64,000 nucleotides of DNA from Leeuwenhoekiella marinoflava DSM 3653 (GCF_900129005.1 NZ_FQUN01000021.1:29606-93605), one strand, 5' to 3'. Positions 1-9,558 are shown, counted from the first letter of the stretch. A program made the numbers and translations. Notes: generated by a model not told the origin, from the sequence alone.

Positions 1-172
1 AATAATCGGCAAGAACCGTTTCTGCCGCTGGATTCATTTTGTCCATTTTCATTTTACTATGATCCATTTCCATTTCACCGTGCTTGTGGTTCATTTTTTC
101 TTTTTCCTGGGCGTTGGTAAAAGAAACTGCTAACAATAGCATTACTGCTATACTCATTTTTAAATTTTTCAT
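1..172 (-). CDS. Secreted metal-resistance protein, probably DUF3347 family (partial, cut by left edge)
   Basis: Only the N-terminal 57 codons are present; the gene runs off the left edge. It starts with a signal peptide ending near VSFTNAQ, followed by a His/Met-rich stretch (HKHGEMEMDHSKMKM) typical of periplasmic copper-binding tails. The last visible residues, AAETVLADY, resemble the start of the DUF3347 domain in the gene two places upstream in the same operon (AEAILKDYF), so a DUF3347 protein is my best reading. It lies 24 bp after the haem-binding-domain gene and would be its co-transcribed neighbour. A CusB-type adaptor carrying DUF3347 is an alternative that cannot be excluded from so short a piece. 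Confidence 0.6.
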   Translation of the reverse strand, partial: MKNLKMSIAVMLLLAVSFTNAQEKEKMNHKHGEMEMDHSKMKMDKMNPAAETVLADY

Positions 173-195
173 TTTTATTATTTTTAAATTATTGT

Positions 196-648
196 TTATA
201 AACTATCTTTTAATTGTGTGATAAAATTGATTAATTCTTCTGCCTCCGCTTCAGAAAACTTAGCATCTTTATGTATCAAAGTGTAAGAATCCAAAGGCAT
301 TTCTCCGCTTTCTATCTGTTTGATAATTGATCGAAGTTTACTTGATTTTCTTCGGCTTGAAAGCGAATCCCATTCGTTAAAATTAAGTTCGGCCTTGCCT
401 TCTTTAATGTGGTCTTCCAAAAACCAAGCAGCGGGTTGAATCTTATTATACCAAGGATATTGCGTATTGTTACTGTGACAATCATAGCAGGATACCTGTA
501 ATTTTTTCTGAATAGTTTCAGGAACATTATGTACCAACATAAAATCAGTTTCGGGAACCGTATAACTTTGATTGCGTTCCGTGGGAATAAATTGAATCCC
601 CACAAACCCTACCAGTGCTATTATTGCTATGATTTTTAAAATTTTCAT
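196..648 (-). CDS. Haem-binding domain (cytochrome-c-like CxxCH) small exported protein
   Basis: 150 residues with one N-terminal hydrophobic segment (about 3-20) acting as signal or anchor. The CYDCH motif (C54, C57, H58) is the covalent haem attachment signature, followed by the NNTQYPWYNKIQPAAW block and a tail in which helices carry the GEMPLDSYTLIH region, as in the Haem_bd family. These proteins are periplasmic and often sit beside copper-resistance genes in Bacteroidota. The start codon follows directly on the stop of the DUF3347 lipoprotein gene, so the two are translationally close. A redox or electron-transfer role next to the multicopper oxidase is inference. Confidence 0.85.
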   Translation of the reverse strand: MKILKIIAIIALVGFVGIQFIPTERNQSYTVPETDFMLVHNVPETIQKKLQVSCYDCHSNNTQYPWYNKIQPAAWFLEDHIKEGKAELNFNEWDSLSSRRKSSKLRSIIKQIESGEMPLDSYTLIHKDAKFSEAEAEELINFITQLKDSL

Positions 649-1236
649 TTAATTGATTTCCTTTTGCATTTCACCACAGGTCAACATTTTACTTCCATAA
701 TAAGGATTCTTAACGTCCTTGCTCATACTTAACCAATTACTACCTCCATCATACATTGGGCAGAATAGTTGATACAAGGTGTTTTCTGTACCGGTTATAG
801 CAACCATATCTGTTACATCCTTACTTATGATTTTAAAATGTTCTCGCTGGTGTGCTATATCACTTTCTGAAATATGTTCTGCGTGTTCTGTGGCATCTTC
901 CATAATATCCTTGAGTTCCTGTTGCTCACTATCTGAATAGCTGGATGCATCAAAATTTCCAAAAGTACTTGCAAGCGTTGCTCCCAATTCTTTTGCCTTA
1001 TCATTGTCATCGCCTACAAGTGCATCTTTCAAGTTGAAATAATCTTTCAGGATTGCTTCTGCTTTTGCGTCTTGGTTGTCACTCATTGCCATATCATCTT
1101 TGTCATCCATAGACTCTTGGTACATCTCATTGCTCATAGGTGCAGCTGGTTCATCTTTTTTTCCGTCCTTACAGGATATAGCCGTAAGGGTTAAGGTCAT
1201 TACTAAAATACCGACGGTCATTTTTAATTTTTTCAT
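649..1236 (-). CDS. DUF3347 lipoprotein, copper-resistance associated
   Basis: 195 residues. It has a lipoprotein signal with lipobox TAISC (C22), then an acidic Met/Asp-rich linker (about 30-55), then a DUF3347 domain from about residue 58 to the end. The tail has the family pattern FCPM...WLS...NPYYG..M..CG, whose Cys and Met residues could bind copper. DUF3347 domains occur alone or fused to CusB-type adaptors next to copper efflux genes. The gene lies in the minus-strand copper operon between the SHOCT and haem-binding proteins. The family is clear; metal binding is inferred from motif and context. Confidence 0.85.
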   Translation of the reverse strand: MKKLKMTVGILVMTLTLTAISCKDGKKDEPAAPMSNEMYQESMDDKDDMAMSDNQDAKAEAILKDYFNLKDALVGDDNDKAKELGATLASTFGNFDASSYSDSEQQELKDIMEDATEHAEHISESDIAHQREHFKIISKDVTDMVAITGTENTLYQLFCPMYDGGSNWLSMSKDVKNPYYGSKMLTCGEMQKEIN

Positions 1237-1355
1237 TTTAATTTCGATTTTAATAGTTAATATTTGATTTTAATTTATTGTTATACCTGTTTACACAGCT
1301 TAATTTTTTTTTACATAGTGCTATGTCTAACAGATTTTTGGATTGCTTCTTTTTT

Positions 1356-1550
1356 TTATTTCTTTGAGCCTATAGCCTGCTTAATTTCTTCATACTCCTC
1401 TTTGGTTATCTCTCCTTTAGCGTACCTTTCATCAAGGACATCCATAGCCTTTGAACTTTTAGTCCGCTTTATTTTCTTTCCTCCTGCATAGATGAAAACA
1501 CCTAGAATAATAACACCGAAAATGGTTAAGAAATCCCAATTGTAGTCCAT
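1356..1550 (-). CDS. SHOCT-domain small membrane protein
   Basis: 64 residues: one transmembrane helix (about 6-22), a basic turn (KKIKRTKS), then a SHOCT motif (about 38-62; LDERYAKGEITKEEYEEIKQ). SHOCT is a short C-terminal oligomerisation-like motif of unclear function. A paralogue with the same plan lies at 19738-19956 in the second metal operon. It sits 18 bp after the multicopper oxidase gene and is probably co-transcribed with it. Confidence 0.8.
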   Translation of the reverse strand: MDYNWDFLTIFGVIILGVFIYAGGKKIKRTKSSKAMDVLDERYAKGEITKEEYEEIKQAIGSKK

Positions 1551-1568
1551 CGTTTTATTTTTTAGTCA

Positions 1569-3956
1569 TTAAAATCTTAGTGATAATCCTCCACCTGCAC
1601 CAAAACGGTTATCATAACTTCCCATCAATGAGAAATTTTTGGATAAAAGATATTCAACACCCGTACTCCAAGTAATCTCTTTTTTGAAATTATCTCCTTG
1701 AGGCAGGTCATCTACCCACCCAAAATCTGCTTGGTACTCGTACATCCCAAAAACAATAGTTCTAGGGAAAATGGTAATAGCACGGCTTAAGCTAATCTGC
1801 GGGCGTAGCTTACTATCCATCCTCACATCCAACGTAAATAAGTAGGGCGTAAGGTATCGTATCCCTGCTATAGCTGTTGTTGTTATTTCTTCAAGGCTAT
1901 CCTCCATTTCGTTCTCGACATTTACACCGCCAAAAACGGTTAGATAATCATAGAGGTATCTATCGTAGGCAGCTTCAACCTCCATATTCCTGTTCCAACC
2001 ATATTCGCCCCTCAAACTGAATTGGTTTCGGATATTTGAAGATATAAGGTTCAAAGTGGTCATATGTGATGCGGCATCTATCATTCCGTAGGAATAGAAC
2101 TGGTCGGTCTCGTCAATAAGTTTAGATACGGGATATTCCTTCAACCTTGGATCCCTAGGGGTATCATAACTTACAATACGCGCCATACCTCCCATCATAT
2201 GGTATAGAATATGACAATGGAAAAACCAATCGCCATATTCATCACCATAAAATTCAATGGTAACTTGTTTCATTGGTGGAACATTGACTGTGTGTTTTAA
2301 GGGTGAGTATTCCCCATTTTCGTTAATGACCCTAAAAAAATGACCGTGTAGGTGCATTGGGTGGTGCATCATAGTCAGGTTATTGAAGGTAATCCTAGTT
2401 ACTTCGTCTCCCTTGATTTTTATTTTATCTGCTTCAGATAGAGGAACCCCATTCAAACTCCAGATATAGCGCTGCATATTCCCGGTAAGGTTTAATAGGA
2501 TATCCGTTACAGGAACATCTGGGTCATAATTGGTCTTCTCCGGCGATTTCAAGTAGTCATAGTTATACTCTGAAAACATATTCATTCCCTGCATTCCATC
2601 TGCTTCGTCCATTTTCATATCATCCATTTGAGAGGCCTTTTTCATTTTGGTATCCATTTTTGTGTCCATCCCTGCCATTTTGGAATGGTCCATCTGCATT
2701 GAATCCTTTTTCATATCCATTTGCATTTCGTCCATTTTATGCTTCTTCATTTCCATACCCTTCATATTGGACTTGTCCATATTCATTGTACCCATATCCA
2801 TATCTTTCATTCCTTCCATCTGCATTCCCCATTTTTCTTTCATCTCGTAACGCTCATCTTTGCCTGGTCGGAACTTTAAAGCGGGTGCACCCATTTTCAT
2901 TTTCATTTTGGCCATTTGTTGCATCATCCCTATTTTATCAGGTTTGGATACATCGGGTGCAGCAACAATAGGTCCTTGGCCTAGGTATGCCGTTGCGGTA
3001 CCAGAGCCGTCTTGGGCCATAATTTTATATTCCAGTTTGCCGTTCTCCGGTATGGTTACGATAAAATCATAGGTTTCAGCGACCCCTATAAATGTCTTGT
3101 TATGCTTAACCGGTACTACATCTTTACCGTCTGCCGAGACAAGCAAAGGGTCAGGGCCGCCAAAGGCCATCCAGAACGAAGTAGAAGCAGAGCCGTCTAT
3201 AATGCGAAGGCGCACTTTTTCGCCAGGTTTAAACTCGGGGTACTCCACTTTTTCTTCTCCATTAATTAAGAACGCTGGGTAATACACATCTGCCACATCT
3301 GCACTTTCCATACGCTGTCTCCAAAAATTTAATTGCGCCCCAAATGCGCCCCTTGCAATTACTTGGTTAAGCGGCGTAGCTGTTCCTTTTCTTATATTGT
3401 ACCATTCTGTACCTCGCTTTAAAAACCGAAGTACATCCCGCGGTTTTTCGTTGGTCCAGTCAGATAGTACCAAAACCTGCTCTTTATCATACTCCAAGGT
3501 TTTTTCTTTGGGCTGTATTACAATTGAGCCGTAAACACCGCTCTGTTCCTGCAACATTGTATGGGAATGGTACCAATAGGTGCCGTTTTGCTTTATTGCG
3601 AATTCATATTTTAGTGTTTTACCGGGTTCTATGGGCGGTGTAGAAAGGTAGGGTACCCCATCATAAAAATTGGGCAACAACAAGCCGTGCCAATGGATGG
3701 ATGTCTCCACGCTCATTTCATTTTTTACATAGATTACTGCGTACTCCCCTTCGGTAAATTCGAGCGTTGGCCCTGGAATACCTCCGTTGACGGTCATCCC
3801 TTTTACTTCTTTACCGGCTTTATTAACCATTTCTTCCTTTAGGGTCAACGTGTATTCGTGAACGGGTAGATTATCGACATTACCTTCCACGGACTGTGCA
3901 GATGCTGTATAGGTACACAGTAACAAAAGAATAAATGCATAGCTTATTTTTTTCAT
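1569..3956 (-). CDS. copA: CopA-like multicopper oxidase with Met-rich insert and barrel-like C-terminal extension
   Basis: 795 residues, well above the roughly 600 usual for CopA/PcoA. Signal peptide to about residue 20. Cupredoxin domain 1 has HWHG and YWYHSH. A strongly Met/Asp/Lys-rich insert (about 345-460, many MxxM and MDHSKM motifs) resembles the copper-binding loops of CopA/CueO. The last cupredoxin domain has HHPMHLHGH and the type 1 site HCHILYHMMGGM (H580-C581-H582, H586, M591). About 195 further residues follow, rich in alternating aromatic/polar strands and ending in Phe (LSLRF), which looks like a CopB/PcoB-type outer-membrane barrel. Likely role: periplasmic Cu(I) oxidation and binding. 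The fused tail is inference from sequence pattern. Confidence 0.88.
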   Translation of the reverse strand: MKKISYAFILLLLCTYTASAQSVEGNVDNLPVHEYTLTLKEEMVNKAGKEVKGMTVNGGIPGPTLEFTEGEYAVIYVKNEMSVETSIHWHGLLLPNFYDGVPYLSTPPIEPGKTLKYEFAIKQNGTYWYHSHTMLQEQSGVYGSIVIQPKEKTLEYDKEQVLVLSDWTNEKPRDVLRFLKRGTEWYNIRKGTATPLNQVIARGAFGAQLNFWRQRMESADVADVYYPAFLINGEEKVEYPEFKPGEKVRLRIIDGSASTSFWMAFGGPDPLLVSADGKDVVPVKHNKTFIGVAETYDFIVTIPENGKLEYKIMAQDGSGTATAYLGQGPIVAAPDVSKPDKIGMMQQMAKMKMKMGAPALKFRPGKDERYEMKEKWGMQMEGMKDMDMGTMNMDKSNMKGMEMKKHKMDEMQMDMKKDSMQMDHSKMAGMDTKMDTKMKKASQMDDMKMDEADGMQGMNMFSEYNYDYLKSPEKTNYDPDVPVTDILLNLTGNMQRYIWSLNGVPLSEADKIKIKGDEVTRITFNNLTMMHHPMHLHGHFFRVINENGEYSPLKHTVNVPPMKQVTIEFYGDEYGDWFFHCHILYHMMGGMARIVSYDTPRDPRLKEYPVSKLIDETDQFYSYGMIDAASHMTTLNLISSNIRNQFSLRGEYGWNRNMEVEAAYDRYLYDYLTVFGGVNVENEMEDSLEEITTTAIAGIRYLTPYLFTLDVRMDSKLRPQISLSRAITIFPRTIVFGMYEYQADFGWVDDLPQGDNFKKEITWSTGVEYLLSKNFSLMGSYDNRFGAGGGLSLRF

Positions 3957-4020
3957 AAGATTACTTTTTTTAAAATTAATATTGATTATGAGAAGTTTGT
4001 GTCATAATTATGGTTGTTAT

Positions 4021-4587
4021 CTACCTTATTTGATCTAAAGGGTTTCTAATACTTTTTTGATTATTCTTATAATTAGTCAGACTCATACCAGTTTCACTTT
4101 TAAACAGCCTACTTAAATGATTTACATTACTGTAATCAAGCAGCTGACTTATCTCCGTAAAATTACCCTCTTGTAATTGAATCAGCTCTTTCACTCTTTC
4201 TATCTTGAGTTTTATAAAGTATTTTTCTATGGTAATATGCTCCGTAACAGAAAATATTTTACTGATTTTTGAGTACTCAAGGTTTAATTTACTTTCCAAA
4301 TGCTTGGACAGCGTTTTATTTAATTGAAGTGGTAATTTTTGTAATAATTTAATAAGTTCAATTTTAACTTGCTCTACTAATTGCTGGTCTTGCGCCAGTA
4401 AAATTTCGAAACCATTGTTTTCTAAAACATTTTTTATATTTTCAAAATCATCTATAGATTTCTCTTCGTAAATAATAGAACCCAATTCAATATGCTTTAA
4501 GTGAATCCCTAATGTTTCAACATCACTCTGGATTGTTTTAATACAGCGATTACACACCATATTTTTTATAAATAATTTCTTTTCCAT
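4021..4587 (-). CDS. HMA-like/AraC fusion regulator (candidate one-component metal sensor)
   Basis: 188 residues. The N-terminal domain (about 1-65) has the metallochaperone-like motif KNMVCNRC (C12, C15) and a beta-alpha-beta length similar to HMA domains. The C-terminal half (about 105-178) is an AraC/XylS helix-turn-helix (EISQLLDYSNVNHLSRLFKSETGMSLTNYK). No separate AraC arabinose-type domain is present. The gene sits between TolC and the multicopper oxidase, 4 bp after the TolC stop, so it is inside the operon it may control. A paralogue is at 17328-17909. AraC-type DNA binding is well supported; metal sensing through CNRC is inference. Confidence 0.82.
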   Translation of the reverse strand: MEKKLFIKNMVCNRCIKTIQSDVETLGIHLKHIELGSIIYEEKSIDDFENIKNVLENNGFEILLAQDQQLVEQVKIELIKLLQKLPLQLNKTLSKHLESKLNLEYSKISKIFSVTEHITIEKYFIKLKIERVKELIQLQEGNFTEISQLLDYSNVNHLSRLFKSETGMSLTNYKNNQKSIRNPLDQIR

Positions 4588-4591
4588 CCGG

Positions 4592-5809
4592 TTAGTTGAT
4601 TAGGTAATTAACAATTGCAGATTGTGTGTAATACTTCTGTATCGATTCCACTTGATTTAACTGAAATTTGAGCTGTAACTCTTGGATATCCAGCACATCA
4701 TTAAAATCAATGGTGCCCGTTTCATAGTTTTTAATGAGAATTTCTTCAGCATCTTCTGCTTGTTTCAGATTGTTCTCTTGTGTATTATATGCTATTCGTG
4801 CTTGGTTGCGTTGCGATATTGCTTTTGCGAAAGCGGATTCCAAAACATTCAATCGTTGTGCTTTTTGAGTCTCGATTTCTTGTTGGCGCAAGTCATTTTG
4901 CCTTGAAATAGATTTATACCGATTATTAAAAATGGGAATGGAAACTGAAACCATAGGCATTAGTATATCCTTTCCATTGTCTATTGGATTCATATCCGCT
5001 CGCTCGCTCACTGGTAGATAATCAACCCCAAAACCAAACATAGGTAATGCCTCACGCTGGTTGAGCAATTCAGATTGTGCTATAGATTCGTAGAGTTTAT
5101 CATATTTAAGCAGTTCAGGATTAAGTGATAGTGCATCTCTACCAGATACGGCGTTTTCACTTGGAATTTCCATTAATGTGACCACATCAACCATCATAGT
5201 TCCATCACGATTGAGTAGCTTATTGAAGGTGATTTGTTCTGACCCAAATTCCTCTTCGAGCACCTCTTTTTGCTGTTGCAATTCATTTTGACGAATCTGT
5301 AATCTCAAAACGTCAACAGAAGATGCCTTGCCTACTTCAACCGATGTAAGGGCAAGACGCTCATAGGTTTCTAATAATTTAATGTTCTTATCGAGCACCC
5401 TTTGCTTTGCTTGTATTTCATACAAACGATAATAGGATTGAGCTACAGAAAGTGCCAGTTTTCTTTTGGCAATTATGATTTCCACATATTCAGCTTCAGC
5501 CATTGAGGCTGCATAATTTTCTCTTGCCGTTATGGTCCCGAACCAAGGCAACATTTGCTTAAAGCCAATACGTGCTCTCTGCGCCCCAACACGGGTCTCG
5601 GGCTCACTGACAAAGTACCCAGCACTCACTTCAGTATTAGGCAGCCAGTTTGCTTCGTTCACTTTTTCTTCGGCGATGTTATAGCGCAGTTCAAAGGCTT
5701 GAATCTCGGGGTTGTTAGATTGTGCCTCTTCAATGTATGATTGTAGTTGTTGCGCTTTCGCGAAAGCGGAAACAAACAAAAGACAGGTAATAATTTTTAT
5801 ATTTTTCAT
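4592..5809 (-). CDS. TolC-family outer-membrane channel of the heavy-metal efflux system
   Basis: 405 residues. Signal peptide ends at SAFAKAQ (A19). Two long outer-membrane-efflux-protein repeats form coiled-coil hairpins, with typical Gln/Ala/Leu-rich helices and the beta-barrel segment around residue 100 (NYAASMAEAEYVEI). The start overlaps the end of cusA by 4 bp (ATGA type), so the two are co-translated. It would form the outer-membrane exit of the CusA pump. The codons for the end of the signal peptide contain a perfect 16-bp palindrome (5753-5768). Family assignment is secure; copper/silver as substrate is inferred from context. Confidence 0.9.
   Translation of the reverse strand: MKNIKIITCLLFVSAFAKAQQLQSYIEEAQSNNPEIQAFELRYNIAEEKVNEANWLPNTEVSAGYFVSEPETRVGAQRARIGFKQMLPWFGTITARENYAASMAEAEYVEIIIAKRKLALSVAQSYYRLYEIQAKQRVLDKNIKLLETYERLALTSVEVGKASSVDVLRLQIRQNELQQQKEVLEEEFGSEQITFNKLLNRDGTMMVDVVTLMEIPSENAVSGRDALSLNPELLKYDKLYESIAQSELLNQREALPMFGFGVDYLPVSERADMNPIDNGKDILMPMVSVSIPIFNNRYKSISRQNDLRQQEIETQKAQRLNVLESAFAKAISQRNQARIAYNTQENNLKQAEDAEEILIKNYETGTIDFNDVLDIQELQLKFQLNQVESIQKYYTQSAIVNYLIN
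5753..5768. repeat. 16-bp perfect palindrome, copy 1 (inside TolC gene)
   Basis: CGCTTTCGCGAAAGCG lies where the TolC gene encodes AFAKA at the signal-peptide end. Identical copies occur at 8199-8214 and 56616-56631, and a two-mismatch version at 4820-4835. See the finding on this repeat. Confidence 0.85.
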
Positions 5810-8800
5810 TTGTTTGCTCGTTTAAGTTGGTACTCTTTTTTCCAGCTATATAATACTGGTACTAAAAAGTAGGATGTAATATCTATAATCATCCCACCGA
5901 AAATGGGGATTGCCATAGGTATCATAATATCGCTTCCTTTTCCCGTAGAAGTAAGTACAGGTAAGAGTGCAAGCACGGTGGTAACAGTAGTCATCAAACA
6001 CGGACGAATTCGCTTTCCAGCAGCTTCTAATGTGGCAAGTCGGATTCCTTTTTTATCATTGGGATTCTCTCTGTCAAAAGTTTGTGTGAGGTAGGTAGCC
6101 ATAACTACACCATCATCTGTTGCGATACCAAAAAGCGCAATAAAGCCAACCCAGACAGCAACACTTAGATTGATGGTTTTCATATTGAACAAATCCCGCA
6201 TATTCTCACCAAAAAAGCTGAAATTGAAGAACCAATCCTGACCGTAAAGCCAAATCATTATAAAGCCACCTGCAAAGGCAACTGCGATTCCTGTAAATAC
6301 CATCAACGAGGTGGAAACAGAACGGAACTGGAAATACAGAATCAAGAAAATAATAAGCAATGCCAAAGGCACAACTACGGAAAGTGTTTTTTCTGCGCGC
6401 AGCTGATTTTCATACGTACCCGTAAAACGGTAATTAATACCTTGTGGCACAATCAAATCACCATTGTCTATTTTTTGTTGAATGAGCGCTTGGGCATTTT
6501 CGACCACATCAACTTCGGCAAAACCATCGAGTTTATCAAACAGTACATACCCTATCAAGAAGGTGTCCTCACTTTTTATGACCTGTGGACCTTGTTCATA
6601 ACGTATGTCTACCAATTCGCTCAGTGGAACCGGACTTCCTTTCTCAACCGGAACATAAATATCTTTTAAATCTTCTGGGTTTGCACGCAACTCACGCGGA
6701 TAGCGCACTCTTACTCCATACCGCTCACGACCTTCTACCGTTTGAGTAAGCGGCATACCGCCCACAGCTACCTGAAGTACTTCCTGAACATCCATTATGG
6801 AAATTCCATAGCGTGCCAATTGGTCTCGTTTTATATCAATTAGTAAATAGGGCTTGCCCACAATACGGTCTGCAAAGACAGCTTGTTCTTTTACACCTTC
6901 AGCTTGTTTTAAAATGTCTTCGAGCTGTAGACCAAAAGCTTCTATTGTTTTCAAGTCTGGCCCTTTAACTTTTATACCCATAGGCGCACGCATACCTGTT
7001 TGAAGCATTACGAGCCTTGTCTCGATAGGTTGTAGTTTTGGTGCAGAAGTCACCCCTGGAAATTTGGTCACTTTCACAATCTCATTCCAGATATCGTCTG
7101 GGCTGTCGATTTCTGGCCGCCAGTTTCGGTAATATTCACCGCTGCCGTCTTCAATTAAATCGTTATGGGTTGCATTTGTTTTTAGTTGCGAGGCCTCATA
7201 ATTAGCGTCATCATCGATTTCATTATTTGGATTAATAATGAATTTATCATTTTTCAGAACAAATAAACCATCATCGTTTACGCGGTAGCGTTGTCTCTCG
7301 CCATTCTTGTTTCGCATATATTCAGACTTATACTGAATCACATTTTCATACATCGAGAGCGGCGCAGGGTCAAGAGCAGATTCTGTTCTACCCGATTTAC
7401 CTACTACCGTTTCGATTTCAGGAATACTGGCTACGGCCATATCAAGCTGCTGTAACACACGCTTGTTTTCTTCAACACCTGCGTGTGGCAAGGATGTTGG
7501 CATTAACAGGAATGAGCCTTCGTTGAGCGATGGCATAAATTCTTTACCCGTGTTGCGCATTATTATGGCCCCTAAAATCAACACTGTGGTCGGAATTATT
7601 AAAAACAGTAATCGGTTTTGAAGTGCCCAACGTAATATAGTGTCGTAATATTTTTGGAAAATTGAAAACGCCCCCAGTAATCCGAAACAGATAATCGCAA
7701 CAAAAATCAAGTTCATTATAATACCGCGGTCAAAACCTAGTGGTCGCCAGTATTCGGCTAGAAGGAAAACAATAGCAATACAAGAAATAACGATATGTAT
7801 TAGATTGGCTCTTTTTGCCGTGATAATATCGCGTACACTCAAAATTGCAACGATTCCATAGGCAATTAATATAATACCCAACCAATAACCATAGAAGATG
7901 GCTGTGATACCAAGGACGATGAGAACAGCATTAATAATATATTTAGCGTGCTCCCTAATAGTACTCTTTTTGAAAAGGAATGCGGCAAATGGTGGTATCA
8001 AGAAAAGGGCGATAACCAAAGACGCCGTGAGCGCCATTGTCTTTGTAAATGCGAGTGGACGAAACAACTTTCCTTCAGCACCTATCATAGTGAATACAGG
8101 AATAAAACTGATAATGGTTGTTAATACTGCCGTTAAAATTGCACCAGAAACTTCAGCAGTTGCATTGTAGATGATTTCATTTGTGGTGTACTCGATTCCG
8201 CTTTCGCGAAAGCGTAATTTTTCATCTTCCAAATGCCGAATCATATTTTCGGCCAGTATAACGCCCACATCCACCATTGTACCTATAGCAATGGCAATCC
8301 CTGACAATGCTACAATATTTGCATCTACATCAAAAAGTTTCATTGCAATGAAAACCATTAATACTGCAACGGGTAACAAACCTGAAATTAAGATGGATGC
8401 GCGTAGGTTGAACACCATTACGATAATGACCAGAATGGTTATTAAGATTTCAAGCGTGAGTGCTTCATTAAGCGTGTGTAGGGTCTCTTGAATAAGCTGG
8501 GTACGGTCGTAAAAGGGGACAATGGTCACTTGTGAGGTGCGGCCATCTGCCAGAACTTTTGTTGGAAGCCCAGATGACAGTTCAGCGATTTGCTCTTTTA
8601 CATTATTGATAACTTCCATAGGGTTGGCGCCATATCGCGCTACCACAACACCACCAACAACTTCGGCACCTTCTTTATCTAAAATACCACGACGAGTTTG
8701 CGGTCCCAAATGAACAGTTGCGATGTCTTTTATTCGGATAGACGTAAAATTCTCTGAAGTGACCACGGCATTTTCAATATCTGCAACGGATTTTACATAG

Positions 8801-9558
8801 CCCAAACCACGAACCAGATATTCGGCCTGATTGATTTCCAATGTTTGTGCACCAATATCTTGGTTGCTCTGCTTAACGGCTTTGACAATGGCACTTAATC
8901 CAATATTGTATTGGCGCATTTTCTCCGGGTCCACATCTACTTGATATTCCTGAACATAACCGCCGATAGACGCTACTTCGGAAACACCACTTGCCGATGA
9001 CAATCCGTATTTCACATAATAATCCTGTATACTACGCAGTTCCTGTAAATCCCAACCACCGGTTACATTACCATCCTTGTCACGACCTTCTAGGGTGTAC
9101 CAGAATATTTGTCCTAAACCTGTGGCATCAGGGCCCAAAGCTGGGTTAACGCCATCTGGCAGCAAGTTGGAAGGAAGCGAATTGAGTTTTTCGAGAATGC
9201 GACTACGTGACCAGTAAAACTCCACATCTTCTTCAAAAATGATATAGATACTGGAAAACCCAAACATAGAGGAACTACGAATAGTTTTCACGCCTGGAAT
9301 ACCTAGAAGCGAAGTTGTAAGTGGATACGTAATTTGGTCTTCAATATCCTGTGGCGAGCGCCCTTGCCATTTGGTAAAAACAATTTGTTGGTTTTCACCA
9401 ATATCGGGAATGGCATCCACAGCTACAGGGTCAGTAGGCAAAATACCGGTCTCCCAATTAAAAGGTGCGTTTACAACGCCCCAACCGACGAACAAAGCTA
9501 ATAGTAAAACAGCTACTAATTTATTTTCTATTAGAAATTTGATGCTTTTATTCAGCAT
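5806..9558 (-). CDS. cusA: CusA/CzcA-type heavy-metal efflux RND transporter
   Basis: About 1250 residues from the ATG at 9558, which gives the standard opening MLNKSIKFLIENK. An in-frame ATG at 9621 would add 21 residues not seen in the family, so I rejected it. The protein has the 12-helix RND plan: a first helix at about 10-30, then AIPDIGENQQIV and SPQDIEDQITYPL of the HME-RND porter domain, the TMVDVGVILAENM segment of helix 4, and a second half starting at LLFLIIPTTVLILGAI. Inner-membrane proton-driven export of monovalent or divalent metal, through TolC. No CusB adaptor is visible in this operon segment. Contains palindrome copy 2 (8199-8214). Confidence 0.93.
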   Translation of the reverse strand: MLNKSIKFLIENKLVAVLLLALFVGWGVVNAPFNWETGILPTDPVAVDAIPDIGENQQIVFTKWQGRSPQDIEDQITYPLTTSLLGIPGVKTIRSSSMFGFSSIYIIFEEDVEFYWSRSRILEKLNSLPSNLLPDGVNPALGPDATGLGQIFWYTLEGRDKDGNVTGGWDLQELRSIQDYYVKYGLSSASGVSEVASIGGYVQEYQVDVDPEKMRQYNIGLSAIVKAVKQSNQDIGAQTLEINQAEYLVRGLGYVKSVADIENAVVTSENFTSIRIKDIATVHLGPQTRRGILDKEGAEVVGGVVVARYGANPMEVINNVKEQIAELSSGLPTKVLADGRTSQVTIVPFYDRTQLIQETLHTLNEALTLEILITILVIIVMVFNLRASILISGLLPVAVLMVFIAMKLFDVDANIVALSGIAIAIGTMVDVGVILAENMIRHLEDEKLRFRESGIEYTTNEIIYNATAEVSGAILTAVLTTIISFIPVFTMIGAEGKLFRPLAFTKTMALTASLVIALFLIPPFAAFLFKKSTIREHAKYIINAVLIVLGITAIFYGYWLGIILIAYGIVAILSVRDIITAKRANLIHIVISCIAIVFLLAEYWRPLGFDRGIIMNLIFVAIICFGLLGAFSIFQKYYDTILRWALQNRLLFLIIPTTVLILGAIIMRNTGKEFMPSLNEGSFLLMPTSLPHAGVEENKRVLQQLDMAVASIPEIETVVGKSGRTESALDPAPLSMYENVIQYKSEYMRNKNGERQRYRVNDDGLFVLKNDKFIINPNNEIDDDANYEASQLKTNATHNDLIEDGSGEYYRNWRPEIDSPDDIWNEIVKVTKFPGVTSAPKLQPIETRLVMLQTGMRAPMGIKVKGPDLKTIEAFGLQLEDILKQAEGVKEQAVFADRIVGKPYLLIDIKRDQLARYGISIMDVQEVLQVAVGGMPLTQTVEGRERYGVRVRYPRELRANPEDLKDIYVPVEKGSPVPLSELVDIRYEQGPQVIKSEDTFLIGYVLFDKLDGFAEVDVVENAQALIQQKIDNGDLIVPQGINYRFTGTYENQLRAEKTLSVVVPLALLIIFLILYFQFRSVSTSLMVFTGIAVAFAGGFIMIWLYGQDWFFNFSFFGENMRDLFNMKTINLSVAVWVGFIALFGIATDDGVVMATYLTQTFDRENPNDKKGIRLATLEAAGKRIRPCLMTTVTTVLALLPVLTSTGKGSDIMIPMAIPIFGGMIIDITSYFLVPVLYSWKKEYQLKRANK
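8199..8214. repeat. 16-bp perfect palindrome, copy 2 (inside cusA)
   Basis: Same 16-mer as at 5753-5768 and 56616-56631. Here it is read in a different frame (encoding RFRES), so protein sequence conservation does not explain it. Confidence 0.85.

Noticed and set aside
2647..3282. Several plus-strand frames opposite the multicopper oxidase
   Set aside because: Biased composition that mirrors the Met-rich insert; no signal, domain or operon fit.
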